From Microbacterium sp. CH12i (lineage in GTDB: Bacteria > Actinomycetota > Actinomycetes > Actinomycetales > Microbacteriaceae): a stretch of 64,000 nucleotides of DNA. Location of the stretch: positions 186,001 through 250,000 of the forward strand of contig NZ_JHET01000001.1 of the NCBI RefSeq assembly GCF_000685355.1. Reading direction: 5' to 3'. The notes below the pieces were generated by a model. The model did not search any database. It was not told where the DNA came from and saw nothing but the letters and a program-made list of their open reading frames with translations. A program made the position numbers and the translations under genes. Below, in pieces: positions 29,801 to 39,923 of the stretch. Position 1 is the stretch's first letter. Each line of letters opens with the position of its first letter.

Positions 29801-30937
29801 ATGACAGAGATCACCCCGATTCCACTCTCGCAGTTGACTACGCTGCGCACGGGTGCCGCCCCCGAACGGATGCTGGACGCCACGACCACCCCGGAGCTCA
29901 TCGACGCTCTGCGCGAGGTGTGGTCGCGCGGCGAAGAGTGGTTCGTGCTCGGTGGCGGTTCGAACCTGTTCGTTGGTGATGAACCATATGCGGGAACCGT
30001 GATTCGCGTGCTGACCTCGGGCATCGAGCGGCTCGAGTCGCCGCATGCAGGCCTGGTTCGCGTGCGCATACAGGCCGGGCACGACTGGGATGCTTTCGTC
30101 GCATACACGGTTGAGCATGGCCTGGCTGGTGTTGAGGCGATGAGTGGGATCCCCGGAACCGTGGGAGCCGCCCCCGTGCAGAACGTCGGCGCGTACGGGC
30201 AGGAGATTCAGGAGACGCTGGTCGAAGTCGAACTGATCGACGAGTTGACCGGCGAAGTCTCGACGGTGCCGGCGTCTGAGCTCGGGCTGGGATTTCGGAC
30301 CTCGGTGTTCAAGCACCACTACGGCAGCGTTCCACAGCGTCACGCAGTCATCCTCTCGGTCACGCTTGACCTCGCTGAGGTCGGTGAAGCCGGACGCATC
30401 GTTCGTGGTGAACAGCTGCGCCGTGCGTTGGGGCTCACTGACGAGAAGCCGGTGCCGCTGGCCTTGGTGCGCGACGAGATTCTGCGCATTCGCGCGTCGA
30501 AGGGCATGCTGCTCAATCCCTATGACCCCGACACCAGCAGTGCCGGGTCGTTCTTCCAGAACGCGATCGTGGCGGAGTCGGTGGCGCGTCAGCTTCCGCC
30601 CGAATGCCCCCGCTGGCCGGTGGCGCCAGACCTCGACGCGGTCACCATCATTCCGCTCGGCGCATATGAAGGATACGTGCCGCCGACGAGCACTGTGCGC
30701 AGTGAAGTGAAGGTCAGTGCCGGCTGGCTCATCGAACATGCGGGCATCTCGAAGGGGTTCAAGCTGCCACGCTCACGCGCGGGAGTTTCGACCAAGCACG
30801 CGCTCGCGCTTACCAACCGTGGTGGCGCGAGCGCCGGTGAGATCGCAGAGCTCGCCCGGTTCATTCAGGCCAGAGTGCACGCCGAATTCGGACTGTTGCT
30901 GCAGCCAGAACCAGTGCTCGTCGACGTAGAGCTGTAA
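29801..30937 (+). CDS. murB: UDP-N-acetylmuramate dehydrogenase
   Basis: Reduces UDP-GlcNAc-enolpyruvate to UDP-MurNAc in peptidoglycan synthesis; 378 residues. The FAD-binding PP-loop is LGGGSNLFVGDE (near residues 50-61), with SGIPGTVGAAPVQNVGAYGQE downstream. The catalytic Ser lies in SSAGSFFQN and the Glu in the C-terminal QPEPVLVDVEL. This is the long actinobacterial type. It closes the hadA-hadB-murB run. Confidence 0.95.
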   Translation: MTEITPIPLSQLTTLRTGAAPERMLDATTTPELIDALREVWSRGEEWFVLGGGSNLFVGDEPYAGTVIRVLTSGIERLESPHAGLVRVRIQAGHDWDAFVAYTVEHGLAGVEAMSGIPGTVGAAPVQNVGAYGQEIQETLVEVELIDELTGEVSTVPASELGLGFRTSVFKHHYGSVPQRHAVILSVTLDLAEVGEAGRIVRGEQLRRALGLTDEKPVPLALVRDEILRIRASKGMLLNPYDPDTSSAGSFFQNAIVAESVARQLPPECPRWPVAPDLDAVTIIPLGAYEGYVPPTSTVRSEVKVSAGWLIEHAGISKGFKLPRSRAGVSTKHALALTNRGGASAGEIAELARFIQARVHAEFGLLLQPEPVLVDVEL

Positions 30938-30960
30938 CTCGAGCCGGGTATGCTCGCGGG

Positions 30961-31356
30961 ATGAGCGGACTAATCCCGTACGTGTTCTTTCCCGGCAATG
31001 CTGCAGAGGCCCTGCACTTCTACCAGTCGGTGTTCGGTGGCGAACTCGTGCTTTACACCTATGCAGACGCCCAGCGCACCGATGGCCCGGCGGATGCGAT
31101 CGGGCACGGCATGCTGCAGGGGACGGTCGAACTGTTCGGAGCGGATGCCGGGCCAACAGATGATGCCGTGCACATCGTCGGCGCGAGCTTCTCACTGCTC
31201 GGTACGGCAGAGCCTGAGGTGCTCCACGACTGGTTCACGAAGCTGTCGGACGGTGGCACGGCGATTGATCCGCTGCAGCAGCGCCCGTGGGGTGACTTCG
31301 ACGGCCAGGTTACTGACCGCTACGGCATCCGCTGGTTGCTCGGCTACCAGGTCTAG
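30961..31356 (+). CDS. VOC-family (glyoxalase-like / PhnB-type) protein
   Basis: 131 residues. [24 protein letters not shown] is the opening of the PhnB-type vicinal-oxygen-chelate fold, and the C-terminal half has [18 protein letters not shown]. Such proteins bind metal or small ligands; function is not predictable from sequence. It overlaps the 3' end of the convergent aminotransferase by four bases. Confidence 0.8.
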   Translation: MSGLIPYVFFPGNAAEALHFYQSVFGGELVLYTYADAQRTDGPADAIGHGMLQGTVELFGADAGPTDDAVHIVGASFSLLGTAEPEVLHDWFTKLSDGGTAIDPLQQRPWGDFDGQVTDRYGIRWLLGYQV

Positions 31357-32567
31357 GCGAACAGGCGCTGGAGGCGCTGGATGCCTTCGAGTAGAGCGTC
31401 GTCGGCGAGAGCGTACGACAGGCGCAGGTACCCGGAGGGGCCGAACGCCTCACCCGGGACGACGGCAACTTCGGCCTGCTCCAGAATGAAGTCGGCCAGC
31501 TCTAGCGACGTCGTCGGCGTGACGCTGCCCCCAGCCATGGTGGGCCAGGCGCGACCAAGCAACCCCTGCACATCGGGGTAGACGTAGAACGCTCCGAGCG
31601 GGTTAGGCACCCGCACGCCTTCGATCTTCGACAGCTCGGCCACAATCAGCCGGCGCCGGCGGTCAAAAGCCTCGCGGAACTGCTGAGCCTCGGTCTGGGG
31701 TCCGGTGAGGGCTGCAATCGCGCCGCGCTGGGCGACGTTGTTCACGTTGCTCGTCAGGTGCGATTGCAGGTTGCCAGCGACCTTGATCGCGTCGGCGGGG
31801 CCCACCATCCAGCCCACGCGCCATCCGGTCATCGCGTAGGTCTTGGCGACCCCGTTCACGAGGATCGTCTGGCCAGCGGCATCCGGCACCGCCTCGACGA
31901 TCGAGGTGGCCTTGACGCCTTCGTAGGTGAGGTTCTGGTAGATCTCGTCGGAGATGATCCAGATGCCGTGCTCGAGCGCCCACTCGCCGATCGCCTTCGT
32001 CTCTTCAGCCGTGTAGACCGCGCCGGTGGGGTTCGACGGCGACACGAACACGAGAACTGTGGTGCGTGCGGTGCGAGCGGCCTCGAGCTGCTCGACCGTG
32101 ACCTTGTAGTCCTGGTCGGCACCGGCGAAGACGTCGACGGGGATGCCGTCTGCCAGGCGAATCGCCTCAGGGTAAGTGGTCCAGTACGGTGCGGGCAGTA
32201 GCACCTCATCACCCGGATTCACCACGGCCTGGAACGCCTGGTACACGGCCTGCTTGCCGCCGTTGGTAACGATGACCTGGCTGGGGGAGACCTCAAGGCC
32301 AGAATCGCGGAGGGTCTTTACCGCAACAGCCTCGCGCAGCGCCGGCAGGCCGGGCGCGGGCGTGTAGCGGTAGCTCGCGGGATCTGCGAGAGCAACGGCT
32401 GCGGCATCCACGATGAACTGCGGCGTCGCAAAATCGGGCTCGCCAGCGGCATAGGAGATGACGGGCTTGCCCTCGGCTTTCAGGGCCTTGGCCTTGGCAT
32501 CTACTTTGAGCGTTGCCGACTCGGCGATGGCGGACAATTTGCGAGAGAGGGGTGCGCGTTCGGTCAC
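31353..32567 (-). CDS. Class I aspartate-type aminotransferase
   Basis: 404-residue PLP enzyme exchanging amino groups between aspartate (or a related amino acid) and 2-oxoglutarate. The PLP lysine is in [16 protein letters not shown] and the carboxylate-binding Arg in LRLSYA near the C-terminus. [10 protein letters not shown] is the conserved mid-protein motif. It starts with GTG. In related actinobacteria the aspC-type gene is next to tRNA-Trp-secE; here about 17 kb of metabolic genes lie between. Confidence 0.92.
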   Translation of the reverse strand: MTERAPLSRKLSAIAESATLKVDAKAKALKAEGKPVISYAAGEPDFATPQFIVDAAAVALADPASYRYTPAPGLPALREAVAVKTLRDSGLEVSPSQVIVTNGGKQAVYQAFQAVVNPGDEVLLPAPYWTTYPEAIRLADGIPVDVFAGADQDYKVTVEQLEAARTARTTVLVFVSPSNPTGAVYTAEETKAIGEWALEHGIWIISDEIYQNLTYEGVKATSIVEAVPDAAGQTILVNGVAKTYAMTGWRVGWMVGPADAIKVAGNLQSHLTSNVNNVAQRGAIAALTGPQTEAQQFREAFDRRRRLIVAELSKIEGVRVPNPLGAFYVYPDVQGLLGRAWPTMAGGSVTPTTSLELADFILEQAEVAVVPGEAFGPSGYLRLSYALADDALLEGIQRLQRLFA

Positions 32568-32694
32568 GCTCTGAGCCTACTCGCGCGCGTCTGGATGCGT
32601 GAGTGTGCGCAGGCAACTGCTCTAGTGATTGATACTCAGTTTCGCGTAGACTGGCCCTCAGTCCCGACCTTTGTTGATGTGTGAGGAGTGCGCC

Positions 32695-34419
32695 ATGGCC
32701 GCCGATTCAGTGTACGAGCCGCCCGTATACGACTACGCCTTCCTCTACCGCGAGGCATTCGGCGTCGACTTGGTCGCCCGCGGCACCGGCGGCGAGCTCA
32801 CCGCAGAAGACGCCACCGAGATCATCGCCGGTGCTGGCGAGTTCGCCGCATCCGTTCTCGCACCGTTGGAGACCATCGGCGATCGCGAGGGCGCGCAGCT
32901 CGTCGACGGAAATGTGCACCTCCCGGCAGGGTTTGCCGAGGCGTATCGCGCGTTCGTCGAAGCCGGCTGGATCACCGCCGAAGCGCCCGCCTCGGCCGGA
33001 GGCGACGGACTGCCCGGCACAGTGCGTGCCGGTCTCGGCGAGATCTGGAACGCGTCGAACGCCGCATTCGCGCTGTGCTGGCTGCTCACAGCGGGAGAGA
33101 TTCACGCACTGGATGCCGTCGCCTCTCCTGAGCTGCGAGAGAAGTTCCTGACCAAACTCGTCAGCGGCGAGTGGACCGGAACGATGAACCTCACCGAGCC
33201 AGAAGCCGGCACTGACCTTGGCGCCATCCGCACCATGGCGACGCCGCGTGGCGACGGCAGCTGGGCGATCCGCGGCCAGAAGATCTTCATCACCTGGGGC
33301 GACCACGACATCGCCGAGAACATCGTGCACCTGGTGCTGGCACGCACCCCCGACGCACCAGAGGGCGCGAAGGGACTGTCGCTCTTCGTCGCACCTCGTG
33401 TCCTGGTGAACGAGGATGGCACGCTGGGCGAGCGCAACGCCGTTACGACCGTCGCCATCGAGCACAAGCTCGGCATTCACGGGAGCCCGACCTGTGTGCT
33501 CGCGTATGAAGACGCCACCGGCTACCTCGTGGGTGATCTGCACGGCGGTCTTGCCGGCATGTTCGTGATGATGAATTCGGCACGTACGGGGATGGGCTTC
33601 CAAGCCACCGGAATCTCCGACCGCGCGTACCAGCAGGCCGTGAGCTACGCAGGCTCGCGTCTGCAGGGCTCGGTGCTCGAGCGTCCGGCCGGCACGCCGA
33701 TCGCCCAGCATCCCGATGTGCAGCGGTTGTTGCTGTCGATGTCCAGCCGCATCTACGCGATGCGTGCGCTCGGAGTCTTCGTCGGCGACCTGTTCGACCG
33801 TTCGGGGACTGACGGCACGGGCGCGCTCGCCGAGTTCTTCGTCCCCATTCTGAAGGGCTGGGCGACCGAGGATGCTCTCCTGGTGACCTCGGATGCGATA
33901 CAGGTGCACGGCGGCATGGGCTTCATTGAAGAGACCGGCGTCGCCCAGCACTACCGCGACGCGCGCATCATGCCGATCTACGAGGGCACGACCGCAATTC
34001 AGTCCAACGACCTCGTCGGTCGCAAGGTGCTGCGCGATCAGGGAGCGACGGCCGAGTCGCTGTTCGAGCAGATCGACGAGACCATTGCGCAGCTTCGCGG
34101 GTACGAGCATCCGGTCGCCTCGCGCACCGCTGAGCGCCTCACCCGCGCAGTGGATGCGAGTCGTCGGGCGACCGCCGCAGTGCAGGGCTTCGCCGGGTCG
34201 CCGCGCGACGCTTACGCTGTGAGCGTGCCGTATCTGATGCTGCTGGGCACCCTCGCCGGTGGCTGGATGCATGCCTTCGCCGTCGTCGCCGTGCTCGCGC
34301 ACGCGACCGCCGAGGCGCAGGATGCCGGCCGCCTGACCGCCGCAGACTTCTACGGTGCGCACCACCTGCCGCGCGTGCACGCGCTCGCCGAGACCGTGGC
34401 GGCGGGTGAGGTCGCCTGA
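32695..34419 (+). CDS. Acyl-CoA dehydrogenase
   Basis: 574 residues. The FAD-linked acyl-CoA dehydrogenase core has TMNLTEPEAGTDLGAIRT, QKIFITWGDHD and, near the C-terminus, QVHGGMGFIEETGVAQHYRDARI. The catalytic glutamate is expected in IMPIYEGTTAIQ. The size (about 575-600) and N-terminal YxPPxYDYxF stretch resemble the large DmdC/FadE-type enzymes. The ATG at 32695 is chosen over upstream in-frame starts because GTGAGGAGTG lies at the right distance. Substrate unknown. Confidence 0.9.
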   Translation: MAADSVYEPPVYDYAFLYREAFGVDLVARGTGGELTAEDATEIIAGAGEFAASVLAPLETIGDREGAQLVDGNVHLPAGFAEAYRAFVEAGWITAEAPASAGGDGLPGTVRAGLGEIWNASNAAFALCWLLTAGEIHALDAVASPELREKFLTKLVSGEWTGTMNLTEPEAGTDLGAIRTMATPRGDGSWAIRGQKIFITWGDHDIAENIVHLVLARTPDAPEGAKGLSLFVAPRVLVNEDGTLGERNAVTTVAIEHKLGIHGSPTCVLAYEDATGYLVGDLHGGLAGMFVMMNSARTGMGFQATGISDRAYQQAVSYAGSRLQGSVLERPAGTPIAQHPDVQRLLLSMSSRIYAMRALGVFVGDLFDRSGTDGTGALAEFFVPILKGWATEDALLVTSDAIQVHGGMGFIEETGVAQHYRDARIMPIYEGTTAIQSNDLVGRKVLRDQGATAESLFEQIDETIAQLRGYEHPVASRTAERLTRAVDASRRATAAVQGFAGSPRDAYAVSVPYLMLLGTLAGGWMHAFAVVAVLAHATAEAQDAGRLTAADFYGAHHLPRVHALAETVAAGEVA

Positions 34420-34504
34420 CATCGCCGGTCGGCATGTCCGACTAGTGGCGGCCTCGGTTGTTCACTGGTCGTTGTTTCTGTGACATGCCTGAGCCCGTGT
34501 CCGA

Positions 34505-34873
34505 CTACACGAGCCGAGGCGGGAACGGCCACGGAAAAAGTCCGGCTGACGCCAGCAGTGCCACGGCAATGACGAAAGCAAGCATTCCGACCACGCCCCA
34601 CACCAGCAGCGGCTGCCGGTTTGGCACGCTGACGCTGAGCAGGATGCCGGTGATCAATGCCGCGGCGACCGCCCACCAGGTGAACGCGAACAAGTACACG
34701 AACAGCATTGGTATCAGCAGCGACTCTGGAGCGACCTCATCGGGATCGGTGAGCATCATCGCACTGCCGAGGAGCCCAACCATTGAGGCGATCGCGCCGG
34801 CGATGAGGAGGGCGCGGGCCACACTGCGTCGGCGTGCGGAAGTGGCCGGTGCGGCGTTCGGAAGCTCGTACAT
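34505..34873 (-). CDS. Small three-helix membrane protein
   Basis: 122 residues if the ATG at 34873 (MYELPNAAPATS) is used; the frame is open further upstream but without a ribosome-binding site. Three hydrophobic segments are visible (about residues 25-42, 52-82 and 88-112). I do not recognise the family. It lies downstream of aceB on the same strand, separated by a strong hairpin. Confidence 0.55.
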   Translation of the reverse strand: MYELPNAAPATSARRRSVARALLIAGAIASMVGLLGSAMMLTDPDEVAPESLLIPMLFVYLFAFTWWAVAAALITGILLSVSVPNRQPLLVWGVVGMLAFVIAVALLASAGLFPWPFPPRLV

Positions 34874-34927
34874 GCCCAAACGGTACCGATTCTGCCCGCG
34901 CCTCTCCGGAGTTATCCACAGCCCGCA

Positions 34928-34979
34928 CACGAGAAACGTCCTGCCGCATGAAACACGTGCGGACAGGACGTTTCTCGTG
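34928..34979. repeat. Strong hairpin after aceB
   Basis: CACGAGAAACGTCCTG (34928-34943) and CAGGACGTTTCTCGTG (34964-34979) are perfect 16-bp arms, with CCGCA/TGCGG pairing inside and one bulged A. Read on the minus strand it lies 21 bases after the aceB stop and could end that transcript, but there is no U tract. It shares TTTCTGC-GAG sequence with the element at 20756-20822. Confidence 0.6.
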
Positions 34980-34999
34980 CAGAAACTGAAGTCTCGGCG

Positions 35000-36654
35000 T
35001 CAGGCGGTTTCGACGAGGAACCGCGAGTACGCACCCAGCGTCAAGAACGCGGGGAACTCCTTCTGCAGGGCGACCTCGCGGAACACATCAGCAGCGTCAT
35101 CGAAGCGGTCATCCTCGGTGCGCGAAACCTCGCCCAGCACTTCTGCGATCAGACTCTCGATGTAGTCAGGCGTGATGCGGGTGCCGTCTTCGGTGGTGCG
35201 ATCCTGGTGGATCCACTGCCACACCTGCGAACGGCTGATCTCTGCGGTCGCGGCATCCTCCATCAGGTTGTCGATTGCTACCGCACCGAGTCCGCGGATC
35301 CACGCCTCGATGTAACGGATGCCCACCGACACGTTGTCGCGTACGCCCTGAGCGGTGATCGGGCGGCCGATCTGCAGGTTCAGCAGATCTTCCGCACGTA
35401 CGTGCACGTCATCGCGCTGCCGGTCGATCTGGTTCGGCCGATCGCCGAGAACCGCGTCGAACTCGGCCTGTGCGGTGGGGATCAGGTCGGGGTGCGCCAC
35501 CCAGGTGCCGTCGAATCCGTCGCCGGCTTCGCGCTTCTTGTCGGCAGCGACCTTCTCGAGAGCGCGCGCGGTCACCTCAGGGTCACGGCGGCTGGGGATC
35601 GATGCGCTCATGCCGCCGATCGCGAAGGCACCCCGCTTGTGGCAGGTCTTCACGAGCAGTTCGGTGTATGCCCGCATGAACGGCACAGTCATCGTGACCT
35701 CGGAACGGTCTGGCAGCACGAAACGTGCACCGCGACCGCGGTAGTTCTTGATGATCGAGAAGATGTAGTCCCAGCGGCCGGCGTTGAGGCCCGCGCAGTG
35801 ATCACGCAACTCGTACAGGATCTCGTCCATCTCGAACGCTGCGGGCAGCGTCTCGATGAGCACGGTTGCGCGGATCGTGCCGTGCGGGATCCCGATGTAG
35901 TCCTCACCGAACGTGAACACGTCGTCCCACAGCTTCGCCTCTTCGCTCGACTCGAGCTTCGCGATGTAGAAGTACGGGCCGCGGCCCGCGTCGATCAGCG
36001 CCTTGGCGTTGTGGAAGAAGTAGAGACCGAAGTCGACCAGCGAACCGGATGCCGCCATGCTGCGGCCCGAGCGATCGATGAAGGTCAGGTGCTTCTCGAC
36101 CAGATGCCACCCGCGCGGCCGCATCACGATCGTCGGGGTGCGCTCGGCGGTGACCTCGTAGGTCTTTCCGTCTTCGTTCGTGAAGCTCAGCTCGCCGCGG
36201 ATCGCGTCTCGCAGCGACAGCTGGCCACCGATGACGTTGCTCCAGGTGGGGCTCGTGGCATCCTCTTGGTCAGCGAGCCACACGCGGGCGCAGAGTTCAG
36301 AGCGTTGATGGTCATCTTCGGGTCGGTCGGGCCGGTGATCTCAACGCGACGATCCCCGAGACCGGGGCCGGCGCCGGCGACGCGCCAGTCGGCATCGTCA
36401 CGAATGTGCCGAGTGTCGTCACGGAAGCGCGGGTCGTGGCCATTGCCGATCTCGAAGCGGCGACGCATCCGATCAGCAAGCCGGTCGTGGCGACGGGCGC
36501 TGAAACGGTGGTGCAGCTCGGTCAGGAAGGCGAGTGCCTCCGGCGTGAGAATCTCATCGAAGCGGTCGTGAGCGGGCCCAGTGACCTCGAGCGCTGGACC
36601 CTGCTTGATGGTCTGCGTAGGAGCAGTCGTTGGGGGAGCGGTGGGAGTAGTCAT
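35000..36654 (-). CDS. aceB: Malate synthase A (apparent 1-nt deletion)
   Basis: Condenses glyoxylate and acetyl-CoA in the glyoxylate shunt; about 551 residues. Landmarks include WHLVEKHLT, YFYIAKLES, RATVLIETLPAAFEMDEI and MTVPFMRAYTELLVKTCHKRG, matching the A-type enzyme. The start is 36654 (MTTPTAPPT). The frame breaks near 36291 on the minus strand: one base is lost in GGCGCC, and repair joins INALNSGARVW. A RamB-like regulator diverges from it, as in corynebacteria. Isocitrate lyase is not in the window. Confidence 0.92.
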
Positions 36655-36676
36655 GGCTTCTCGCTTTCGGTTCCGG

Positions 36677-36697
36677 TCACTGAGCCTGTCGCAGTGA
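36677..36697. repeat. Diverged REP-like element in the aceB-ramB gap
   Basis: TCACTGAGCCTGTCGCAGTGA keeps the GAGCCTGTCG core of the REP-like element, but both outer arms have changed together from CCT/AGG to CACTG/CAGTG, so that the palindrome is preserved. Compensating changes suggest that the fold matters. Confidence 0.45.
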
Positions 36698-36772
36698 GTG
36701 AGTGGCTTGACACCTACTCTGTGTGAAGTTCGCACCCGCACCCGAACAATTCAGGGGAGAATATTGCTCAAA

Positions 36773-36793
36773 ATTCTGTTTTCGTGACAGAAT
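36773..36793 (+). promoter_or_regulatory. Palindrome upstream of the RamB-like gene, candidate operator
   Basis: ATTCTGT (36773-36779) and ACAGAAT (36787-36793) are perfect arms around a 7-bp spacer, 7 bases before the start codon. It is directly preceded by TTGCTCAAA, somewhat like the A/T-rich sites reported for RamB in Corynebacterium. The position suggests autoregulation of the regulator. Confidence 0.45.
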
Positions 36794-36800
36794 CGGCCCC

Positions 36801-38251
36801 ATGGCCATCGCTGAAGCTGCAGAAGACACCGACGCCCTCACAATCGGCCGGCGCATCCGACAGCTCCGCACGGCACGCGGGATGACGCTGGAAGACCTCG
36901 CGGCAGCGGTAGAGCGAGCTCCTAGCCAGCTGTCGATGATCGAGACCGGCAAGCGTGAGCCGAAGCTCACCCTGCTGCAGGCCATTGCCCGCGCGCTCGG
37001 TACTGGTATTGATGCGCTGCTTGAGGGCGGACCGCTCGATGAGCGCAGCGCTGTGGAAATCGCGCTTGAGCGTGCGATGAAAGGGCAGACTTTCCAGTCG
37101 CTCGGGATCGATCCGTTCCGCATCGCCAAGAGTGTGCCGACCGAGGCGCTGAAGGCGCTGCTCGCATTGCACGGCGAGATTGATCGCCTTCGCGATGAGC
37201 GTGCTGCGACCCCGGAAGAGGCCCGTCGCGCCAACGTCGAACTCCGGCATCTCATGCGGCGGCAGGACAACCACTTTGCAGATCTTGAGACGAAGGCCGC
37301 AGAGATCCTCAATGCCGTGCACCACCCGGGTGGTCCGCTGACTCAGCGCACGGCATCCGAAATCGCTGCCTATCTCGGCTTCACGCTGCACTACGCCGCC
37401 GACCTACCCCAGTCGACGCGCAGCGTTGCCGACCTCGCGAACGGCCGCCTGTACCTGTCGAGTCAAGTGCCCGCGAAGGGTGATGCGCGCACCGCGGTTC
37501 TGCAGGCGCTGTCGAGTCGGATGCTGGGGCACTCAGAGCCCCGCAGTTACGCAGAGTTCTTGCGCCAACGCGTGGAGACGAACTACTTGACCGGTGCGCT
37601 GCTCATCCCGGAAGCGCATGTCGTGCCCGCTCTGAAAGATGCCAAGTCGCGCAGGGCGATCTCTATCGAAGACCTGCGTGACACGTACTCGGTCTCGTAC
37701 GAGACGGCCGCGCACCGCTTCACGAATCTCGCCACGCGGCACCTCGATATTCCCGTGCACTTCTTGAAGGTGCACGAGTCGGGCACCATCACCAAAGCCT
37801 TCGAGAACGACGACGTGAACTTTCCGACCGATCGGCTCGGGTCGATCGAGGGGCAGATGTGCTGCCGTAGGTGGACCAGCCGTGTGGTGTTCGACGAGGA
37901 TGACCGCTTCAACCCGTACTACCAATACACCGATACCGGCAACGGCACGTACTGGTGCACGGCTCGAGTCGAAGCATCCAGTGAAGGGCTGCACTCGGTG
38001 AGCGTCGGGGTGCGCTTCGATGACACGAAGTGGTTCGTCGGTCGGGACACCCAGAATCGCGGAGTTTCGAAGCACTCGGTCGAAGTCTGCTGCCGCCGGG
38101 CCCCCGCCGACCTCGAGGAACGCTGGCGCGAGCACTCCTGGCCGAACGTGAAGACGCCGCGTACGCTGCTGGCGACGCTGCCGACCGGGTCGTTCCCGGG
38201 CGCGATACGACCGATGTGTATGAGTTCTTGGAGGCGCACGCGCCGCGCTAG
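36801..38251 (+). CDS. RamB-like XRE/ImmA-type transcriptional regulator (apparent 1-nt deletion)
   Basis: About 483 residues. An HTH_3 domain lies at about 15-70 (IGRRIRQLRTARGMTLEDLAAAVERAPSQLSMIE). The middle has an IrrE/ImmA-like part, and the C-terminus has the Cys-rich short-chain fatty-acyl regulator region (MCCRRWTSRVVF ... CCRRA). This is the RamB / ScfR architecture, which in Corynebacterium represses acetate-metabolism genes including aceA and aceB. It diverges from aceB. Near 38200 one G is lost; repair gives the ending GRDTTDVYEFLEAHAPR. Confidence 0.87.
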
Positions 38252-38266
38252 CCTGTCGGGCGGGCG

Positions 38267-39817
38267 TCAGTCGCGGGCGGTCTGCAGTGCGGCCCAGAGC
38301 TCGGCGCGGGCGGGAAACGACGAGAGATCCTGCCCGAGCAACGCGGATGCCTGCGCCACTCGAGCTCGCAAAGTATGACGATGGATGCCGAGCGCAACCG
38401 CCGCTGACTCGAGGCGCGCATCATTCTCAAGCCAGACGCGCAGAGAACGTTCGAGATCGGGATGGTCGCGCAGCGGCGCAAGCCGCGAGGCGGCGACAAG
38501 ACGCGCCTCATCGGTGGCGAAAGCGCTGAGGATGCTGGCAGCCACGGTGTCCGCGTAGCGCACAGCGCCGGCGCCGCGAGCCACGGCGCCACCAGCCACA
38601 GCGCCAGCAGTCACAGTGCCAGCGCTCCCGGCGCCGCGATGCCGAAGCGCGGCCACGGCCTGCGCATGTGCGCGCGAGAATGCTGAGTATCCCTCTGGCT
38701 CAGAGACGCCGAGCCGGATTCCGAAGCGCTCGGCGATCTCATCGAACAGGCCCTGGTCGGAGGCGGACACGCACATAGTGATTCCGACTTTGGAGGAGGC
38801 GCCGAAGATTGCCGTGCCGTTCTCAGTGTGCTGGCGCTCCCACCACTCGACGAGGGCATCTGCTGGGGCATCCGCGTTTGCGACGGCCAGCACGACGGGC
38901 GCCGTTGGCAGGGAGCCGAGCACATGGCGGGCGAGGGTCGGGTCATCGAGCAACAGCGAGGCGAGCACCTGAGACCGCAGCCGCCGCCGTCCACGCTCAA
39001 GCTGATCGTTCTGTTCGAGGGCGAGTCCCGCCATGGCGATGACCGAGGTGACCACTGCGCGCGCTTCTGCATCGAGGGATGCGGTGCTGATGGCGATCAC
39101 GCCGCGAAGGTGCCCGGTGCGCCCGAGCGTGAAAACCGTGAGCGACTCTGCTCCGAGAGTCAACGACTGGCTGGCGTGAGCGCCTCGGCTGATCAGCTCG
39201 GTGGCGCGGGCGGCGAGGGTGGCGGCGTCCTCTCGGGGGAAGTGCTGACGGGGATGCTCGTGCACGAGGAGTCCGGTCGCATCGAACATTCCGACCCAGT
39301 GTCCGAGGCGCCGAGATAGTTCTGTGAGCGTGGATTCGAGGCCGTGCGGGCGGAGAGCAGCGATCGCGAGTGCCCGCTGCGTGTCCAGCGCCCAGGTTCG
39401 CCGCGCATACGTCTGAGCCGCGATCGACTCGGAGTGTGCGCGGGCGACAGCGATGAAGGGAGTGTCGTACGGAACCTCGAACAGGGGGATGCTCGCCTCG
39501 ATGCAGGCGCTGACGAGGTGCTCCGGAATCCCTGGACGCTGCACCTCGGTGCCAAAGCCCAACCCGATGACGCCGCGGCCGGCCAAGCGTGCGACATAAG
39601 CGTCGATGCTGGCGACATCGTCATCGTCGAACTGAGTGCCGGTCGTGAGAAGAGCCAGATCATCGGCGAGGAACGGCGTGGGGTCGGCGAGATCGGAGGA
39701 GTGCACCCAGCGCAACGGTCGGTCGAGCGCGCCACTCGGCAGAGTGGCCGCGGGGGAGATGAGTCGCAGCCCGAGGTCACTTCGGCCGAGTAGCGCACGA
39801 AGGGTCGGCTGGTCCAC
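38267..39817 (-). CDS. PucR-family transcriptional regulator
   Basis: 516 residues. The N-terminal PucR ligand domain covers about 1-125 (LRWVHSSDLADPTPFL, ALLTTGTQF), and the C-terminal HTH is of HTH_30 type (ALGIHRHTLRARVAQASALLGQDL). Between them is a GGDEF-like central domain, and near residues 393-418 an Ala/Gly repeat (GAVAGGAVARG) of probable hinge nature. It diverges from gabT, so it probably controls the putrescine/GABA cluster; PucR proteins are commonly activators of nitrogen-compound catabolism. GTG start with GAGGA upstream. Confidence 0.88.
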   Translation of the reverse strand: MDQPTLRALLGRSDLGLRLISPAATLPSGALDRPLRWVHSSDLADPTPFLADDLALLTTGTQFDDDDVASIDAYVARLAGRGVIGLGFGTEVQRPGIPEHLVSACIEASIPLFEVPYDTPFIAVARAHSESIAAQTYARRTWALDTQRALAIAALRPHGLESTLTELSRRLGHWVGMFDATGLLVHEHPRQHFPREDAATLAARATELISRGAHASQSLTLGAESLTVFTLGRTGHLRGVIAISTASLDAEARAVVTSVIAMAGLALEQNDQLERGRRRLRSQVLASLLLDDPTLARHVLGSLPTAPVVLAVANADAPADALVEWWERQHTENGTAIFGASSKVGITMCVSASDQGLFDEIAERFGIRLGVSEPEGYSAFSRAHAQAVAALRHRGAGSAGTVTAGAVAGGAVARGAGAVRYADTVAASILSAFATDEARLVAASRLAPLRDHPDLERSLRVWLENDARLESAAVALGIHRHTLRARVAQASALLGQDLSSFPARAELWAALQTARD

Positions 39818-39826
39818 GGCATCCTC

Positions 39827-39847
39827 TGTTATACACGCATGTTATAC
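39827..39847. promoter_or_regulatory. Direct repeat in the PucR-gabT intergenic region
   Basis: TGTTATAC occurs at 39827-39834 and again at 39840-39847, a 13-bp period. On the minus strand each copy contains TATAAC, a near-consensus -10, close to the PucR-gene start. It could be the PucR operator, the regulator promoter, or both. Confidence 0.4.
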
Positions 39848-39923
39848 GAGCGGGCGAGTCGTTCAATCAAATTGTACTGGGCGGCGAGTGCGCCGCAAGG
39901 GAGTCCGGCCTACGCTCACGAAC

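Noticed and set aside
32707..34422. 571-residue open frame on the minus strand
   Set aside because: Opposite the acyl-CoA dehydrogenase; same explanation.
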